From Butyricimonas sp. Marseille-P3923 (GTDB lineage Bacteria; Bacteroidota; Bacteroidia; Bacteroidales; Marinifilaceae): 64,000 nucleotides of DNA. The first letter of the stretch is position 1; each line of letters opens with the position of its first letter. The notes beneath the pieces are model-generated. The model saw nothing but the letters and a program-made list of their open reading frames with translations. It made no database searches and was not told where the DNA came from. The DNA lies in NCBI RefSeq assembly GCF_900184685.1, contig NZ_FXXL01000007.1, forward strand, positions 124,001 through 188,000. The letters run 5' to 3'. The position numbers and the translations under genes were made by a program. Positions 9,432 to 18,247 of this stretch are shown one piece after another.

Positions 9432-10447
9432 TTCTTGTAGTATTCTTTGAACCATCGCGCGAAGCGGGCGATACCCGTTTCCAGCGAGGTGTAGGGCGTG
9501 TAATCGTAGTCTTCTCGCAACCGGGTGGTGTCCGCCCATGTCCGGTAGACGTCACCCGCCTGCATCCCCACGAATTCTTTGCGGGCAACGCGTCCCATGT
9601 GTTTTTCCAGCAGGTGGACGAAATCCATGAGTTGCACGGGGGAGCCGTGCCCTATGTTATATATGGTAGCGGGTACGCCGGGTACATCTTCCCGAATTAC
9701 GCCGGGAGTGGTGACGATTTTCTCGATTCCCGTGACGATATCGTCGATATAGGTGAAGTCGCGCGACAGGTCGCCGTTGTTAAAGACGCGTATGGTTTCG
9801 TCGTTCCGTATGGCGTTGGCGAAGAGCATGGGTGCCATGTCCGGGCGACCGAACGGCCCGTATACCGTGAAGAAGCGTAGCCCGATGGTTTGCAGCTTGT
9901 AGAGATGGGCGTAGGTGAACGCCATCAGTTCGTTGCCCTTCTTCGTGGCGGCGTAGATGCTGATAGGGTGGTCTACGTTGTCCGTTTCCTTGAAAGGCAC
10001 GGATGGGTTGTTCCCGTACACGGACGATGACGAGGCGTATATGAATTTCTTGCAGTTCGCTTTTTTGCTCGCTTCCAGCAGGTTGAGGAAGCCTACCACG
10101 TTACTCTGCACGTAACTCTCCGGGTTCGTCAGGCTGTAGCGCACGCCTGCCTGTGCCGCGAGGTTCACCACGGCGTCGAAGCGGCGGGTTTCCATCAGCC
10201 GGTTCACGGCTTCCGCGTCGCAGAGGTCTATCTGGCAAAAGGTGTAAGCGGGGTATCGCGCGGACACGATTTCTTTTTTCGGTTCGGGATGGTCTATCCC
10301 GCACTCGTGCAGGCGATCGAGTTTGAGCGATACGTCGTAATAATGGTTGATAGAGTCGATACCGTACACGGTATGTCCCGATGCCAGTAGTTTCCGCACT
10401 AGGTAGAAACCGATGAAACCCGCTGTTCCCGTTACTAGGATATTCAT
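9428..10447 (-). CDS. NAD-dependent sugar-nucleotide epimerase, UDP-glucuronate 4-epimerase-like
   Basis: This 339-residue protein belongs to the extended short-chain dehydrogenase (GalE-like) family. It has an NAD-binding loop TGTAGFIG at residues 6-13, the catalytic pattern ASSSSVYG then YAATKKGNE (Tyr-x3-Lys), and a C-terminal substrate domain. The long insertion after the first strand (NHYYDVSLKLDRL) is typical of UDP-glucuronate 4-epimerases, which supply UDP-galacturonate for surface polysaccharide. UDP-glucose 4-epimerase is less likely. It starts 13 bp after mtaB and overlaps the EFR1 gene by 4 bp. Confidence 0.92.
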   Translation of the reverse strand: MNILVTGTAGFIGFYLVRKLLASGHTVYGIDSINHYYDVSLKLDRLHECGIDHPEPKKEIVSARYPAYTFCQIDLCDAEAVNRLMETRRFDAVVNLAAQAGVRYSLTNPESYVQSNVVGFLNLLEASKKANCKKFIYASSSSVYGNNPSVPFKETDNVDHPISIYAATKKGNELMAFTYAHLYKLQTIGLRFFTVYGPFGRPDMAPMLFANAIRNDETIRVFNNGDLSRDFTYIDDIVTGIEKIVTTPGVIREDVPGVPATIYNIGHGSPVQLMDFVHLLEKHMGRVARKEFVGMQAGDVYRTWADTTRLREDYDYTPYTSLETGIARFARWFKEYYKK

Positions 10448-10460
10448 GTTGCTTGTCGTT

Positions 10461-11762
10461 TTAGTTTATTGTTCCGTTCATGTTGTCGTTCGCGTTTATC
10501 GTGCCTAACTTGACGGGCACGATGCGGTTGGCCAGTGTCCGGTCGTAAGGCAGTTCCACCCGGATATAGTTATCCGTGAATCCGCATATAGACCCGTCCG
10601 TTTCGCTGTCCTCGAACAGCACGGGGCGCGTTTCGTTCTCGTGTGCCGTGTAGAACGAGCGCAGTTTCTGTTCGGATATGTCGAGCAGGACGTTTACCCG
10701 GCGGTGTTTTTCCGATTGCGACACGATATACGGGATTTCGAGTGCTTTGGTTCCGGCGCGTTCCGAGTAAGGGAACACGTGCAGTTGCGACACGTCGAGT
10801 CCCGCGATAAATTCCCGCGCGTCCTCGAATGCCTCGGGCGTTTCTCCCCGCGCTCCCGCTATCACGTCCACGCCGATGAAGGCGTCGGGGCGAAGGGTCT
10901 TGATTTCCCGTACCTTGGCGGCGAATAGTTCCCGGTCGTAGCGGCGCTTCATGAGGTGCAACACTTCGTTGCTGCCCGATTGCAGCGGCACGTGGAAGTG
11001 CGGCATAAAACGGTGCGACGATGCCACGAAGCGGATGATTTCGTCCGTCAACAGGTTCGGCTCGATGGACGATACCCGGAAACGCTCGACTTCTTCCACC
11101 TCGTCCAAGGCTTGCAGGAGCTGGAAGAAGGTTTCGCCCGTGCCCCGCCCGAAGTCGCCCGTGTTCACGCCCGTGAGGATGATTTCCCGTATGCCTCGCG
11201 CGGCGGCATCCCGTGCGGCATCGAGTACGGCGTGGATGGTGGCGCTGCGGCTTCGCCCGCGAGCGAAAGGAATGGTGCAATAGGTGCAGAAATAGTCGCA
11301 ACCGTCTTGTATCTTGAGGAAGCTGCGGGTGCGGTCGCCATAGGAGTAAGCGAGGTCGAAGTTGCCCACTTTAAAGATGTCGCACGAGTGCGGTTCTTGT
11401 TTTTCCTGTTCTTCGAGGTGGGCGAGGTAATGTGCCACGTTGAATTTGTCCCGCGCGCCGAGCACGAGGTTCACTCCCTCGATAGCCATGATTTCCTGTG
11501 CCCGCAACTGCGCGTAGCATCCTACCACGACGATGTAGGCGCCGGGGTTCCGGTGCACGATTTTCCGTATCAGTTGCCGTCCCTTTTTCTCCGCTATGTC
11601 GGTGACGCTGCACGTGTTGATGACGAAGATGTCCGCTCCCTCTTTTTCTCCCGCGGTCACCGCTCCCGCCTGTTCGAGGCTGTGCTTGATCGTGGAGGTT
11701 TCCGAGAAATTCAGTTTGCATCCTAAAGTGACGTACGCCACTCTCTTCCCTGCTATATTCAT
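10461..11762 (-). CDS. mtaB: tRNA t6A37 C2-methylthiotransferase (MtaB family)
   Basis: This 433-residue radical-SAM methylthiotransferase adds a 2-methylthio group to t6A37 of tRNAs reading ANN codons. The N-terminal UPF0004 domain binds an auxiliary cluster through Cys15, Cys51 and Cys82. The radical-SAM cluster motif CxxxCxxC is at Cys155, Cys159 and Cys162 (GCDYFCTYCTIPFARGRSRS). A TRAM-like end follows. MtaB fits better than MiaB because of the start VTLGCKLNFSE and the length, but this rests on family resemblance. It is the first gene of the mtaB-epimerase-EFR1 operon. Confidence 0.94.
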   Translation of the reverse strand: MNIAGKRVAYVTLGCKLNFSETSTIKHSLEQAGAVTAGEKEGADIFVINTCSVTDIAEKKGRQLIRKIVHRNPGAYIVVVGCYAQLRAQEIMAIEGVNLVLGARDKFNVAHYLAHLEEQEKQEPHSCDIFKVGNFDLAYSYGDRTRSFLKIQDGCDYFCTYCTIPFARGRSRSATIHAVLDAARDAAARGIREIILTGVNTGDFGRGTGETFFQLLQALDEVEEVERFRVSSIEPNLLTDEIIRFVASSHRFMPHFHVPLQSGSNEVLHLMKRRYDRELFAAKVREIKTLRPDAFIGVDVIAGARGETPEAFEDAREFIAGLDVSQLHVFPYSERAGTKALEIPYIVSQSEKHRRVNVLLDISEQKLRSFYTAHENETRPVLFEDSETDGSICGFTDNYIRVELPYDRTLANRIVPVKLGTINANDNMNGTIN

Positions 11763-11791
11763 GCGTGATTGTTTTTTACATCTTAGGGGGG

Positions 11792-11799
11792 CAAAGATA
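11792..11799 (-). promoter_or_regulatory. -7 box for the mtaB operon
   Basis: Minus strand TATCTTTG, a full TAnnTTTG match, 30 bp upstream of the mtaB ATG. No good -33 box is seen because the upstream DNA is the R2 repeat. Confidence 0.55.
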
Positions 11800-11806
11800 G
11801 AAAAAA

Positions 11807-11957
11807 GTTTATAAGGTTCATAAGGTTTATAAGGTTCATAAAGTGACGGGTGTCCTTCGGACTGTGTTTACCGGCAGCAATGCTGCCGTGGATAAAGCGC
11901 CCGCGAGGGTCAATCAACTTTATAAACTTTATAAACCTTATAAACCTTATGAACTTT
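11807..11957. repeat. R2 long inverted repeat, copy a
   Basis: The arms are built from words like TTTATAAGGTTCATAAGG and their complements. They enclose a core with three small hairpins: GTCCTTCGGAC, GGCAGCAATGCTGCC and a C-rich/G-rich pair. It fills the divergent gap between mtaB and lpxB, next to both likely promoters. Related copies are at 35474-35626, 41563-41655 (arms only) and 58571-58716 (core inverted). Confidence 0.9.
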
Positions 11958-11994
11958 TTTTGTAACTTGCCGCGTCAATAATATATTGGAAGAG

Positions 11995-13131
11995 ATGAGA
12001 TATTACGTTATAGCCGGGGAGGCATCGGGTGATTTGCACGCCTCGAATTTGATCAAGGGATTAAGACACCATGACTCTGCCGCCGAGGTGCGCGGGTGGG
12101 GTGGGGATTTGATGCGTGCCGCCGGGTGTGACATCGTGCGTCATTACAAGGATACCGCTATCATGGGGTTTCTTACCGTGTTGAAGAATCTCGACAAGAT
12201 TAAGGCGAATATCGACGAGTGCCGCCGGGATATTCTCGCGTGGCGACCGGATGTTGTGATTCTCGTCGATTACGGTGGCTTTAACTTGCGCGTGGCGAAG
12301 TTTATCAAGGAGGCGGGTATCCCTGTCTATTATTATATATCGCCGAAGATATGGGCGTGGAACACGGGACGGGTGAAGAAGATCAAGCGACTGGTCGATC
12401 GGATGTTCGTGATTTTCCCTTTCGAGGTGGATTTCTACGCCCGGTACGGTTACCCGGTTTATTACGCGGGCAACCCGCTGGTGGATGCTATCCACGATCG
12501 GGATCACAAGCATGAATCATTCGAGGAGTTTACCCGCGTGAACGGGTTGTCGGGCAAGCCGATTATCGCTCTCGTGGCGGGTAGCCGCACGCAGGAGTTG
12601 AAGCACGTGCTGCCGAAGATGTTGCTGATGATGCCTCATTTCCCCGACCACGAGTTCGTGATCGCGGGGGCGCCCTCGATGATGGATGCCGATTACGCTC
12701 CTTATATTCAAGGGAAGAACGTGCGGATTGTTTACGGGCAGACTTATCGCCTCGTGAAGCAAGCCCGTGCCGCGCTGGTCACGTCCGGCACGGCGACGCT
12801 GGAAACCGCTATCCTCGGAACCCCGCAAGTGGTTTGTTATAGCGGGGAAGGCGGTGCTCTCAGTTATTTCCTGTTCAAGACTTTCGTGAAAGTGAAATAT
12901 ATCTCTCTCGTGAATCTGATCGCGGGGAGGGAGGTGGTGCCCGAGTTGCTTATGCAAAAGCTGAACGAACGCAATATCCTGCGGGAGCTTTCCGCTATCC
13001 TGCCCGACGGGGAAAACCGCGAGCGGATGTTGTCCGGTTATCGTGAAGTGAACGGACGGTTGGGAGAACCCGGTGCGTCGGAGCGGTTCGCGGAGATGAT
13101 GATAAAGGAGATTGCTAATTTTAGATTTTAG
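11995..13131 (+). CDS. lpxB: Lipid-A-disaccharide synthase
   Basis: This 378-residue GT19 enzyme joins UDP-2,3-diacylglucosamine and lipid X to form the tetraacyl disaccharide in lipid A synthesis, at the cytoplasmic face of the inner membrane. The conserved start RYYVIAGEASGDLHASNL, the segment YYISPKIWAW and the motif ALVTSGTATLETAILGTPQV are present. A TTG at 11986 opens the frame earlier, but ATG 11995 places the family's N-terminal motif correctly. The last residues (ANFRF) and the TAG stop come from an R3 repeat. Confidence 0.96.
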   Translation: MRYYVIAGEASGDLHASNLIKGLRHHDSAAEVRGWGGDLMRAAGCDIVRHYKDTAIMGFLTVLKNLDKIKANIDECRRDILAWRPDVVILVDYGGFNLRVAKFIKEAGIPVYYYISPKIWAWNTGRVKKIKRLVDRMFVIFPFEVDFYARYGYPVYYAGNPLVDAIHDRDHKHESFEEFTRVNGLSGKPIIALVAGSRTQELKHVLPKMLLMMPHFPDHEFVIAGAPSMMDADYAPYIQGKNVRIVYGQTYRLVKQARAALVTSGTATLETAILGTPQVVCYSGEGGALSYFLFKTFVKVKYISLVNLIAGREVVPELLMQKLNERNILRELSAILPDGENRERMLSGYREVNGRLGEPGASERFAEMMIKEIANFRF

Positions 13132-13210
13132 ATTTTAGATTGAGTGATTGAAAAGATTCCCGAAGCAACTTGCTGAAGGCAAATGCAACCTTTAATTCGC
13201 TGAAAGCGAA
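13118..13210. repeat. R3 and R4 repeats at the lpxB 3' end
   Basis: AATTTTAGATTTTAGATT words overlap the end of lpxB. They are followed by an R4 block with two small hairpins around GCTGAAGGC and TTCGCTGAAAGCGAA. Confidence 0.75.
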
Positions 13211-13825
13211 TTAAAGATAACCTCCCGTTTCCGGCCCCATGTTAAAAAGCAGGTCTATGATACTGAGATTGGGGGTAAATGGGAAACGCTCGGCAAAGGT
13301 CTGGTGGTATGGTTTGGGCGTGAAAGGGCGTTCTGCGCGGCGGCGGGACGGTTTTGGGTGGATGACGTCACGGAGGTCGTCGTGGTTCGCGGTGATGGGG
13401 TAATAATCTTCCGTGAACGTGAGGGGGCGGTTAAGACCGATGTTTTCCATGAGCTCGCGTAATATTTTCGTGTTGAGGTCGAGGAGGTATTTTTCTTTTC
13501 GCTCGAAGAAGGGAAGAAGGTTGTCAATATAATAGTCGTAATAAGGCGAATTCTTGTAGGCGGATTCGATGCCCTTGAAGTGGAGTTTCTGCCAGTTGGT
13601 GGAATAGTCAACGAGTACGTCTTTCGTGAGAATCTTGAGGGAAGCCCCTTTCACGACAGGAACGGAGAGGGTCATGACGCCGTTGGCGGTCATGATGTCG
13701 CAACGGTTACGATAACTTTGTTTCCCGTAACTCTCGTGTTGTTCGACGAGTATTTCCGAACAGTTCTTGATCTCCGAGAAGTATTGAATCGGGGGAAAAT
13801 AGGCGGTGTTGACGAGTATATTCAT
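13211..13825 (-). CDS. WbqC-like family protein
   Basis: This 204-residue protein matches the WbqC-like family found in surface-glycan contexts: start MNILVNTAYFPPIQYFSEI, then QSYRNRCDI and a central WQKLHFKGIESAYKNSPYY. The biochemical role is not established. It is convergent with lpxB, and the 79 bp between the two stop codons holds repeats. No signal peptide is present, so a cytoplasmic location is likely. Confidence 0.82.
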   Translation of the reverse strand: MNILVNTAYFPPIQYFSEIKNCSEILVEQHESYGKQSYRNRCDIMTANGVMTLSVPVVKGASLKILTKDVLVDYSTNWQKLHFKGIESAYKNSPYYDYYIDNLLPFFERKEKYLLDLNTKILRELMENIGLNRPLTFTEDYYPITANHDDLRDVIHPKPSRRRAERPFTPKPYHQTFAERFPFTPNLSIIDLLFNMGPETGGYL

Positions 13826-13841
13826 ATATTTTTGTTCATTT

Positions 13842-13878
13842 ACGATTTATGATTTCTTGATTTATGATTGAAAAATCA
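13842..13878. repeat. Short R3 repeat
   Basis: ATTTATGATTTCTTGATTTATGATTG words lie in the leader of the WbqC-like gene. The rest of the 375-bp divergent spacer up to glgB (to 14200) holds promoter-like boxes but no gene that I can support. Confidence 0.65.
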
Positions 13879-13910
13879 AACGTGTCGGCTTTGTGGCTTT
13901 TTTAGCGTGG

Positions 13911-13918
13911 CAAAGATA
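13911..13918 (-). promoter_or_regulatory. -7 box for the WbqC-like gene
   Basis: Minus strand TATCTTTG, a perfect TAnnTTTG match, 86 bp upstream of the ATG. A second candidate, TATATTTG, is at 13966-13973. Neither has a convincing -33 box. Confidence 0.45.
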
Positions 13919-14200
13919 AGAATTTTTCATTTGAACGGAAATCTGTAATATTTTCTCTTTTTTGACAAATATATACCTAAAAAGTATGGAATGTGGTTCA
14001 ATTGTTGTATATTGTAAGGCGAAAAGAATATTGTCCCGGTTCGGTGGGGGACTTCACGGGTTGGCAAGAAAGGAGGATAATTTTTTACCCGTGAATAGAA
14101 CAAAAGCCATGATTCCACGTAAATTAATGGTAACCGTTTTCTAACCGGATTGTAACATTAAAGCGGTTGATTTGAAAAGTAATTGATTAAAAAAAGATAT

Positions 14201-16183
14201 ATGATGCTAAAACTCGTGGAACAAGATAAATTATTACGGCCGTACGAGGGGATTATCGAGCGGAGGCACCGTCAGGTGCTGGATATGGAGCGGGAATTCA
14301 CGTACAGGACTACACGGTTGGCTGATTCGTGTAACTCTTATTTATATTACGGGTTACACCGGACGGCGAACGAATGGGTGTTCCGGGAATGGGCACCGAA
14401 CGCCACGGCGATTTATTTCCTCGGGGAGTTTAATGATTGGCGGAAGCATCCCGATTACGCGCTAACCAAAGCGGGCAGCGGGAATTGGGAAATTCGTCTG
14501 CCGGCGGATGTGTTGGCTCACGAGATGCTGTATCGCCTGTTGGTGGAATGGGACGGCGGGAGCGGCGAACGTCTGCCTTCGCACGTCAGACGGGTGGTAC
14601 AGGACGAATACACGAAAGTGTACAGCGCGCAGGTATGGGAGCCGCTGCATCCCTATTTGATGCATAACGAGCGACCGCCCCGCGCGGAGAATCCCTTGAT
14701 TTACGAGGCGCATATCGGTATGGCGACGGAGCACCGGAGGGTGGCGACATTCACGGAATTTCGTTTGTTCGTGTTGCCCCGGATCGTGGACTTGGGGTAC
14801 AACACGATACAATTGATGGCGATACAGGAACACCCGTATTACGGTTCGTTCGGTTATCAAGTGGCTAATTTCTTCGCCGTGAGTTCCCGTTTCGGGACTC
14901 CGGAAGAGTTGAGAGCCTTGATTGACGCGGCACACGGTATGGGGGTTCGGGTGATCATGGATATCGTGCATTCTCACGCGGTGAACAACGAGGAGGAGGG
15001 GTTAAGTCGTTTTGACGGCACGACAGACCAGTATTTCTATCCCGGTGCGCGGGGACACCACCCGTTGTGGGATTCGCGTTGTTTTGATTACGGGAAGCAT
15101 GAAGTGTTGAATTTCCTGTTGTCGAACTGTAAATACTGGTTGGAGGAGTTTCATTTTGACGGTTTTCGTTTTGACGGGATCACGAGTATGCTCTACTGGG
15201 ATCACGGTATCGAACGGAGTTTCACGGAATACTCGATGTATTACGACGGGAACGAGGACGAGAACGCGATTACTTATCTGGCTTTGGCAAACCGGGTGAT
15301 TCATCAAGTATTGCCCGATGCAATTTCCATAGCCGAAGACGTGAGTGGTATGCCCGGCGTGGCTTCCCCGATAGAGGACGGGGGGATGGGCTTCGATTAC
15401 CGGATGAACATGGGTACGCCGGATTACTGGATTAAATTGCTGAAAGAGAAACGGGACGAGGAGTGGCACGTGGGCGATCTGTTCTACGAGTTGACGAACA
15501 AGCGGGATGAGGAACACACGATTAGTTACGCCGAGAGTCACGATCAAGCGTTGGTGGGTGACAAGACGATCTTTTTCCGGCTGGTGGATAAGGCCGTTTA
15601 CACTTCGATGAGTGTGTTTGACTCGAATGTCATTGTAGACCGGGGCATGGCGCTTCACAAGATGATCCGATTGGTGACGATAGGCACGGCGGCAGACGGT
15701 TATCTGAATTTCATGGGTAACGAGTGGGGACATCCGGAATGGATAGATTTCCCGCGGGAAGGCAACGGTTGGAGCTACGAGCACGCCCGGAGGTTGTGGA
15801 GTCTGGTTGACGACGAGAACCTGCGTTTCCGTTTCCTCAACGTTTTCGATAAAGCCATGTTGCAGGCTGTAACGGATAACCGCGTGTTCGATTGGCGTCC
15901 GGAACCGCTGGTTCGGGATAACGAGCGGCAGATATTGATCTTTACGCGGGGGGACGTGATGTTCGTGTTTAACTTCAACCCGGAGAAGTCTTTCCCGGAT
16001 TACAAGTTTGACGCACCTTCCGGTAAGTTTACCTATATTCTGGACACGGATGACAAGGCATTTGACGGGGCGGGACGAATAAACCACGGGACGGAACATT
16101 TCACCCGTTACGTGTCGCCCGGTCGGGGACAGTTAAGTTTATATATACCCGCGAGAACGGGGATGATCTTACGACGATCATAG
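14201..16183 (+). CDS. glgB: 1,4-alpha-glucan branching enzyme
   Basis: This 660-residue GH13 enzyme makes alpha-1,6 branches in glycogen. A CBM48-like N-terminal domain (VFREWAPNATAIYFLGEFND) precedes the (beta/alpha)8 barrel. Catalytic residues by family alignment are nucleophile Asp325 in FRFDG, acid/base Glu379 in IAEDVSG and Asp448 in ESHDQ. A TTG at 14183 opens the frame, but tandem ATGs at 14201 and 14204 are better starts. It resembles the eukaryote-like GlgB branch (no long N-terminal extension), common in Bacteroidota. It is the first gene of the glycogen operon. Confidence 0.95.
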   Translation: MMLKLVEQDKLLRPYEGIIERRHRQVLDMEREFTYRTTRLADSCNSYLYYGLHRTANEWVFREWAPNATAIYFLGEFNDWRKHPDYALTKAGSGNWEIRLPADVLAHEMLYRLLVEWDGGSGERLPSHVRRVVQDEYTKVYSAQVWEPLHPYLMHNERPPRAENPLIYEAHIGMATEHRRVATFTEFRLFVLPRIVDLGYNTIQLMAIQEHPYYGSFGYQVANFFAVSSRFGTPEELRALIDAAHGMGVRVIMDIVHSHAVNNEEEGLSRFDGTTDQYFYPGARGHHPLWDSRCFDYGKHEVLNFLLSNCKYWLEEFHFDGFRFDGITSMLYWDHGIERSFTEYSMYYDGNEDENAITYLALANRVIHQVLPDAISIAEDVSGMPGVASPIEDGGMGFDYRMNMGTPDYWIKLLKEKRDEEWHVGDLFYELTNKRDEEHTISYAESHDQALVGDKTIFFRLVDKAVYTSMSVFDSNVIVDRGMALHKMIRLVTIGTAADGYLNFMGNEWGHPEWIDFPREGNGWSYEHARRLWSLVDDENLRFRFLNVFDKAMLQAVTDNRVFDWRPEPLVRDNERQILIFTRGDVMFVFNFNPEKSFPDYKFDAPSGKFTYILDTDDKAFDGAGRINHGTEHFTRYVSPGRGQLSLYIPARTGMILRRS

Positions 16184-16185
16184 AA

Positions 16186-16262
16186 TAATTTATGATTTAT
16201 GATTGACGATTTACGATTAATGAAATCTGCAATTATAAATCTAAAATCATTAAATCTAAAAT
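16186..16262. repeat. R3 inverted array between glgB and the debranching gene
   Basis: ATTTATGATTTATGATTG words are followed by their complements AATCTAAAATCATTAAATC. The array fills the gap inside the operon. Confidence 0.8.
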
Positions 16263-16268
16263 TGAAAC

Positions 16269-18212
16269 ATGAGTTATTTGAATTTCAACAAAGAAGAATT
16301 GGTTAACTTGGAATATTCCTTAAAAAGAGAGGTGCTTTCGACCAATAGGGCCGGGGGATATTTTTCGACGACCATAGTCTGTTATAACACGAGGAAGTAT
16401 CACGGGTTACTGGTTGTGCCGATCAAGGAGTTCGGCGGGGAGAACCACGTGTTGTTGTCCTCGTTGGACGAAACGATAGTTCAGCACGGCAAGGAATTTA
16501 ACTTGGGTATACACAAATACCCCGGGATATACGAGCCTCGCGGGCATAAATATATCGTGGATCTGGAATATGATCCGCTGTTTACATTGACGTATCGGGT
16601 AGGAGGCGTCGTATTAAAAAAAGAAATCTTGATGGTGCACAATGAGGCACAGTTATTGATACGTTATACACTGGAAGACGCTCATTCGGAAACGTTTCTG
16701 CGTTTGAAGCCGTTTCTTGCCTATCGCAACGCGCACGCGTTGAGCCGGGCGAATATGATGGCAAACACGAAGTACGAGACGGTTGAAAACGGTATCCGTT
16801 CGAAGCTCTACGTCGGGTTTCCGGCGTTGAATATGCAGTTGAGCAAGGCGAACGAGTTCGTGGCGGTACCCGACTGGTATTATAATATAGAATACTTGGA
16901 GGAGAAGGCACGCGGGTATGATTACAAGGAAGATTTGTTCGTGCCGGGATACTTGGAGGTGCCGATCAAGAAAGGAGAGAGTATCATTTTCTCCGCTTCG
17001 ACGGAGGAAGTAAAAACCGGCGGTTTGAAACGTAAGTTCCAACAATTGGAAGAAAAACGGAAACACCGTGACGATTGCGAGAGTTGTTTGACCTATTCCG
17101 CTTCGCAGTTTATCGTGCATGACGGTAAAGACACGGAGGTGGTGGCGGGTTACCCGTGGTTCGGGCGATGGGGACGTGACACGTTTATTGCCTTGCCCGG
17201 TTTGACGTTGGCTGCCTGCGGCAACTTGAAGGAGTGTAAAGAAGTGCTCGACACGATGTCGCGGCAGTTACACAACGGCTTGTTCCCGAATATCGGTAAG
17301 GGGGATAAAGCGGCATATAACTCGATAGATGCCCCGATGTGGTACTTCTGGGCGGTGCAACAGTATGACGAGGCTCTGAACGAACCGGGAGTGATATGGA
17401 AGACCTACGGGAGCAAGATGAAAGCGATTCTGACGGCGTTCCGGGACGGTATTAACCCCGGGTTGCATATGGACGGTAACGGTCTGATTTGGGCGTCGCA
17501 GCCCGGCAAAGCGTTGACGTGGATGGACGCCGTGGTAAAAGGTGTGCCCGTGACAGCCAGAGCCGGGTATGCCGTTGAGATCAACGCGTTATGGTACAAT
17601 GCCGTTTGCTACTCGTTAAAGTTGGCAGAAGAGGCAAAAGACAAGAAATTTGTTGAAGAATGGAAAGATATGCCGGAGTTGATACGGAAGTCGTTCGTGG
17701 AAACTTTCTGGAACGAGGAAAAGGGGTATCTGGCGGATTACGCGGACGAGCGGGGACAGAACCTGTGGGTAAGACCCAATCAGGTATTCGCTTGTTCTTT
17801 AGCTTATTCCCCGATTACCGACGATATGAAAGAAAGCGTGTTGAGGGTGATTACCAAAGAATTGTTGACCCCCAAGGGACTCCGTACCTTATCACCCGAG
17901 AACCCGAATTATCACGGGCATTACGAGGGCGACCAGAATCACCGGGACGAAGCGTATCATCAAGGTACGGTATGGCCTTGGCTGATTGGGGCGTATATAG
18001 AAGCGAATCTGAAGTTGTACGGGAAACAGTTTTTACCCGAGGCGAAGGAGTTGTTGGATGGATTCGAGGATGATATGACGCTTTACGGGGTATGTTCGAT
18101 TGCCGAAGTGTATGACGGTGATCCTCCACATCACCCGAACGGAAGCATATCTCAGGCTTGGAGTGTGGGAGAAGTCTTGAGAAGCATGGAATTAATTAGA
18201 AAATATGAATAA
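16269..18212 (+). CDS. Glycogen debranching enzyme (amylo-alpha-1,6-glucosidase, GDE type)
   Basis: This 647-residue protein has an N-terminal GDE_N beta domain (start NLEYSLKREVLSTNRAGGYFSTTIV cut here as NRAGGYFSTTIVCYNTRKYH) and a C-terminal (alpha/alpha)6 barrel. Barrel landmarks are GRWGRDTFIALPGLT near residue 300 and NHRDEAYHQGTVWPWLIGAY near 560. It removes alpha-1,6 glucose branches during glycogen breakdown. The length fits the bacterial/archaeal GH133 single-activity type rather than the bifunctional eukaryotic enzyme. Second gene of the operon, 35 bp before the GT4 gene. Confidence 0.92.
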   Translation: MSYLNFNKEELVNLEYSLKREVLSTNRAGGYFSTTIVCYNTRKYHGLLVVPIKEFGGENHVLLSSLDETIVQHGKEFNLGIHKYPGIYEPRGHKYIVDLEYDPLFTLTYRVGGVVLKKEILMVHNEAQLLIRYTLEDAHSETFLRLKPFLAYRNAHALSRANMMANTKYETVENGIRSKLYVGFPALNMQLSKANEFVAVPDWYYNIEYLEEKARGYDYKEDLFVPGYLEVPIKKGESIIFSASTEEVKTGGLKRKFQQLEEKRKHRDDCESCLTYSASQFIVHDGKDTEVVAGYPWFGRWGRDTFIALPGLTLAACGNLKECKEVLDTMSRQLHNGLFPNIGKGDKAAYNSIDAPMWYFWAVQQYDEALNEPGVIWKTYGSKMKAILTAFRDGINPGLHMDGNGLIWASQPGKALTWMDAVVKGVPVTARAGYAVEINALWYNAVCYSLKLAEEAKDKKFVEEWKDMPELIRKSFVETFWNEEKGYLADYADERGQNLWVRPNQVFACSLAYSPITDDMKESVLRVITKELLTPKGLRTLSPENPNYHGHYEGDQNHRDEAYHQGTVWPWLIGAYIEANLKLYGKQFLPEAKELLDGFEDDMTLYGVCSIAEVYDGDPPHHPNGSISQAWSVGEVLRSMELIRKYE

Positions 18213-18247
18213 ATCATTCATGTTGCCACACATATAAATTATATAAT

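Noticed and set aside
11807-11957. Possible insertion sequence or MITE with a transposase
   Set aside because: No transposase gene is in the window and I could not see clear target-site duplications, so I only call it a repeat element.
15002-16099. A 365-codon antisense open frame in glgB
   Set aside because: Antisense to a gene with intact GH13 catalytic residues, and no recognisable domain.
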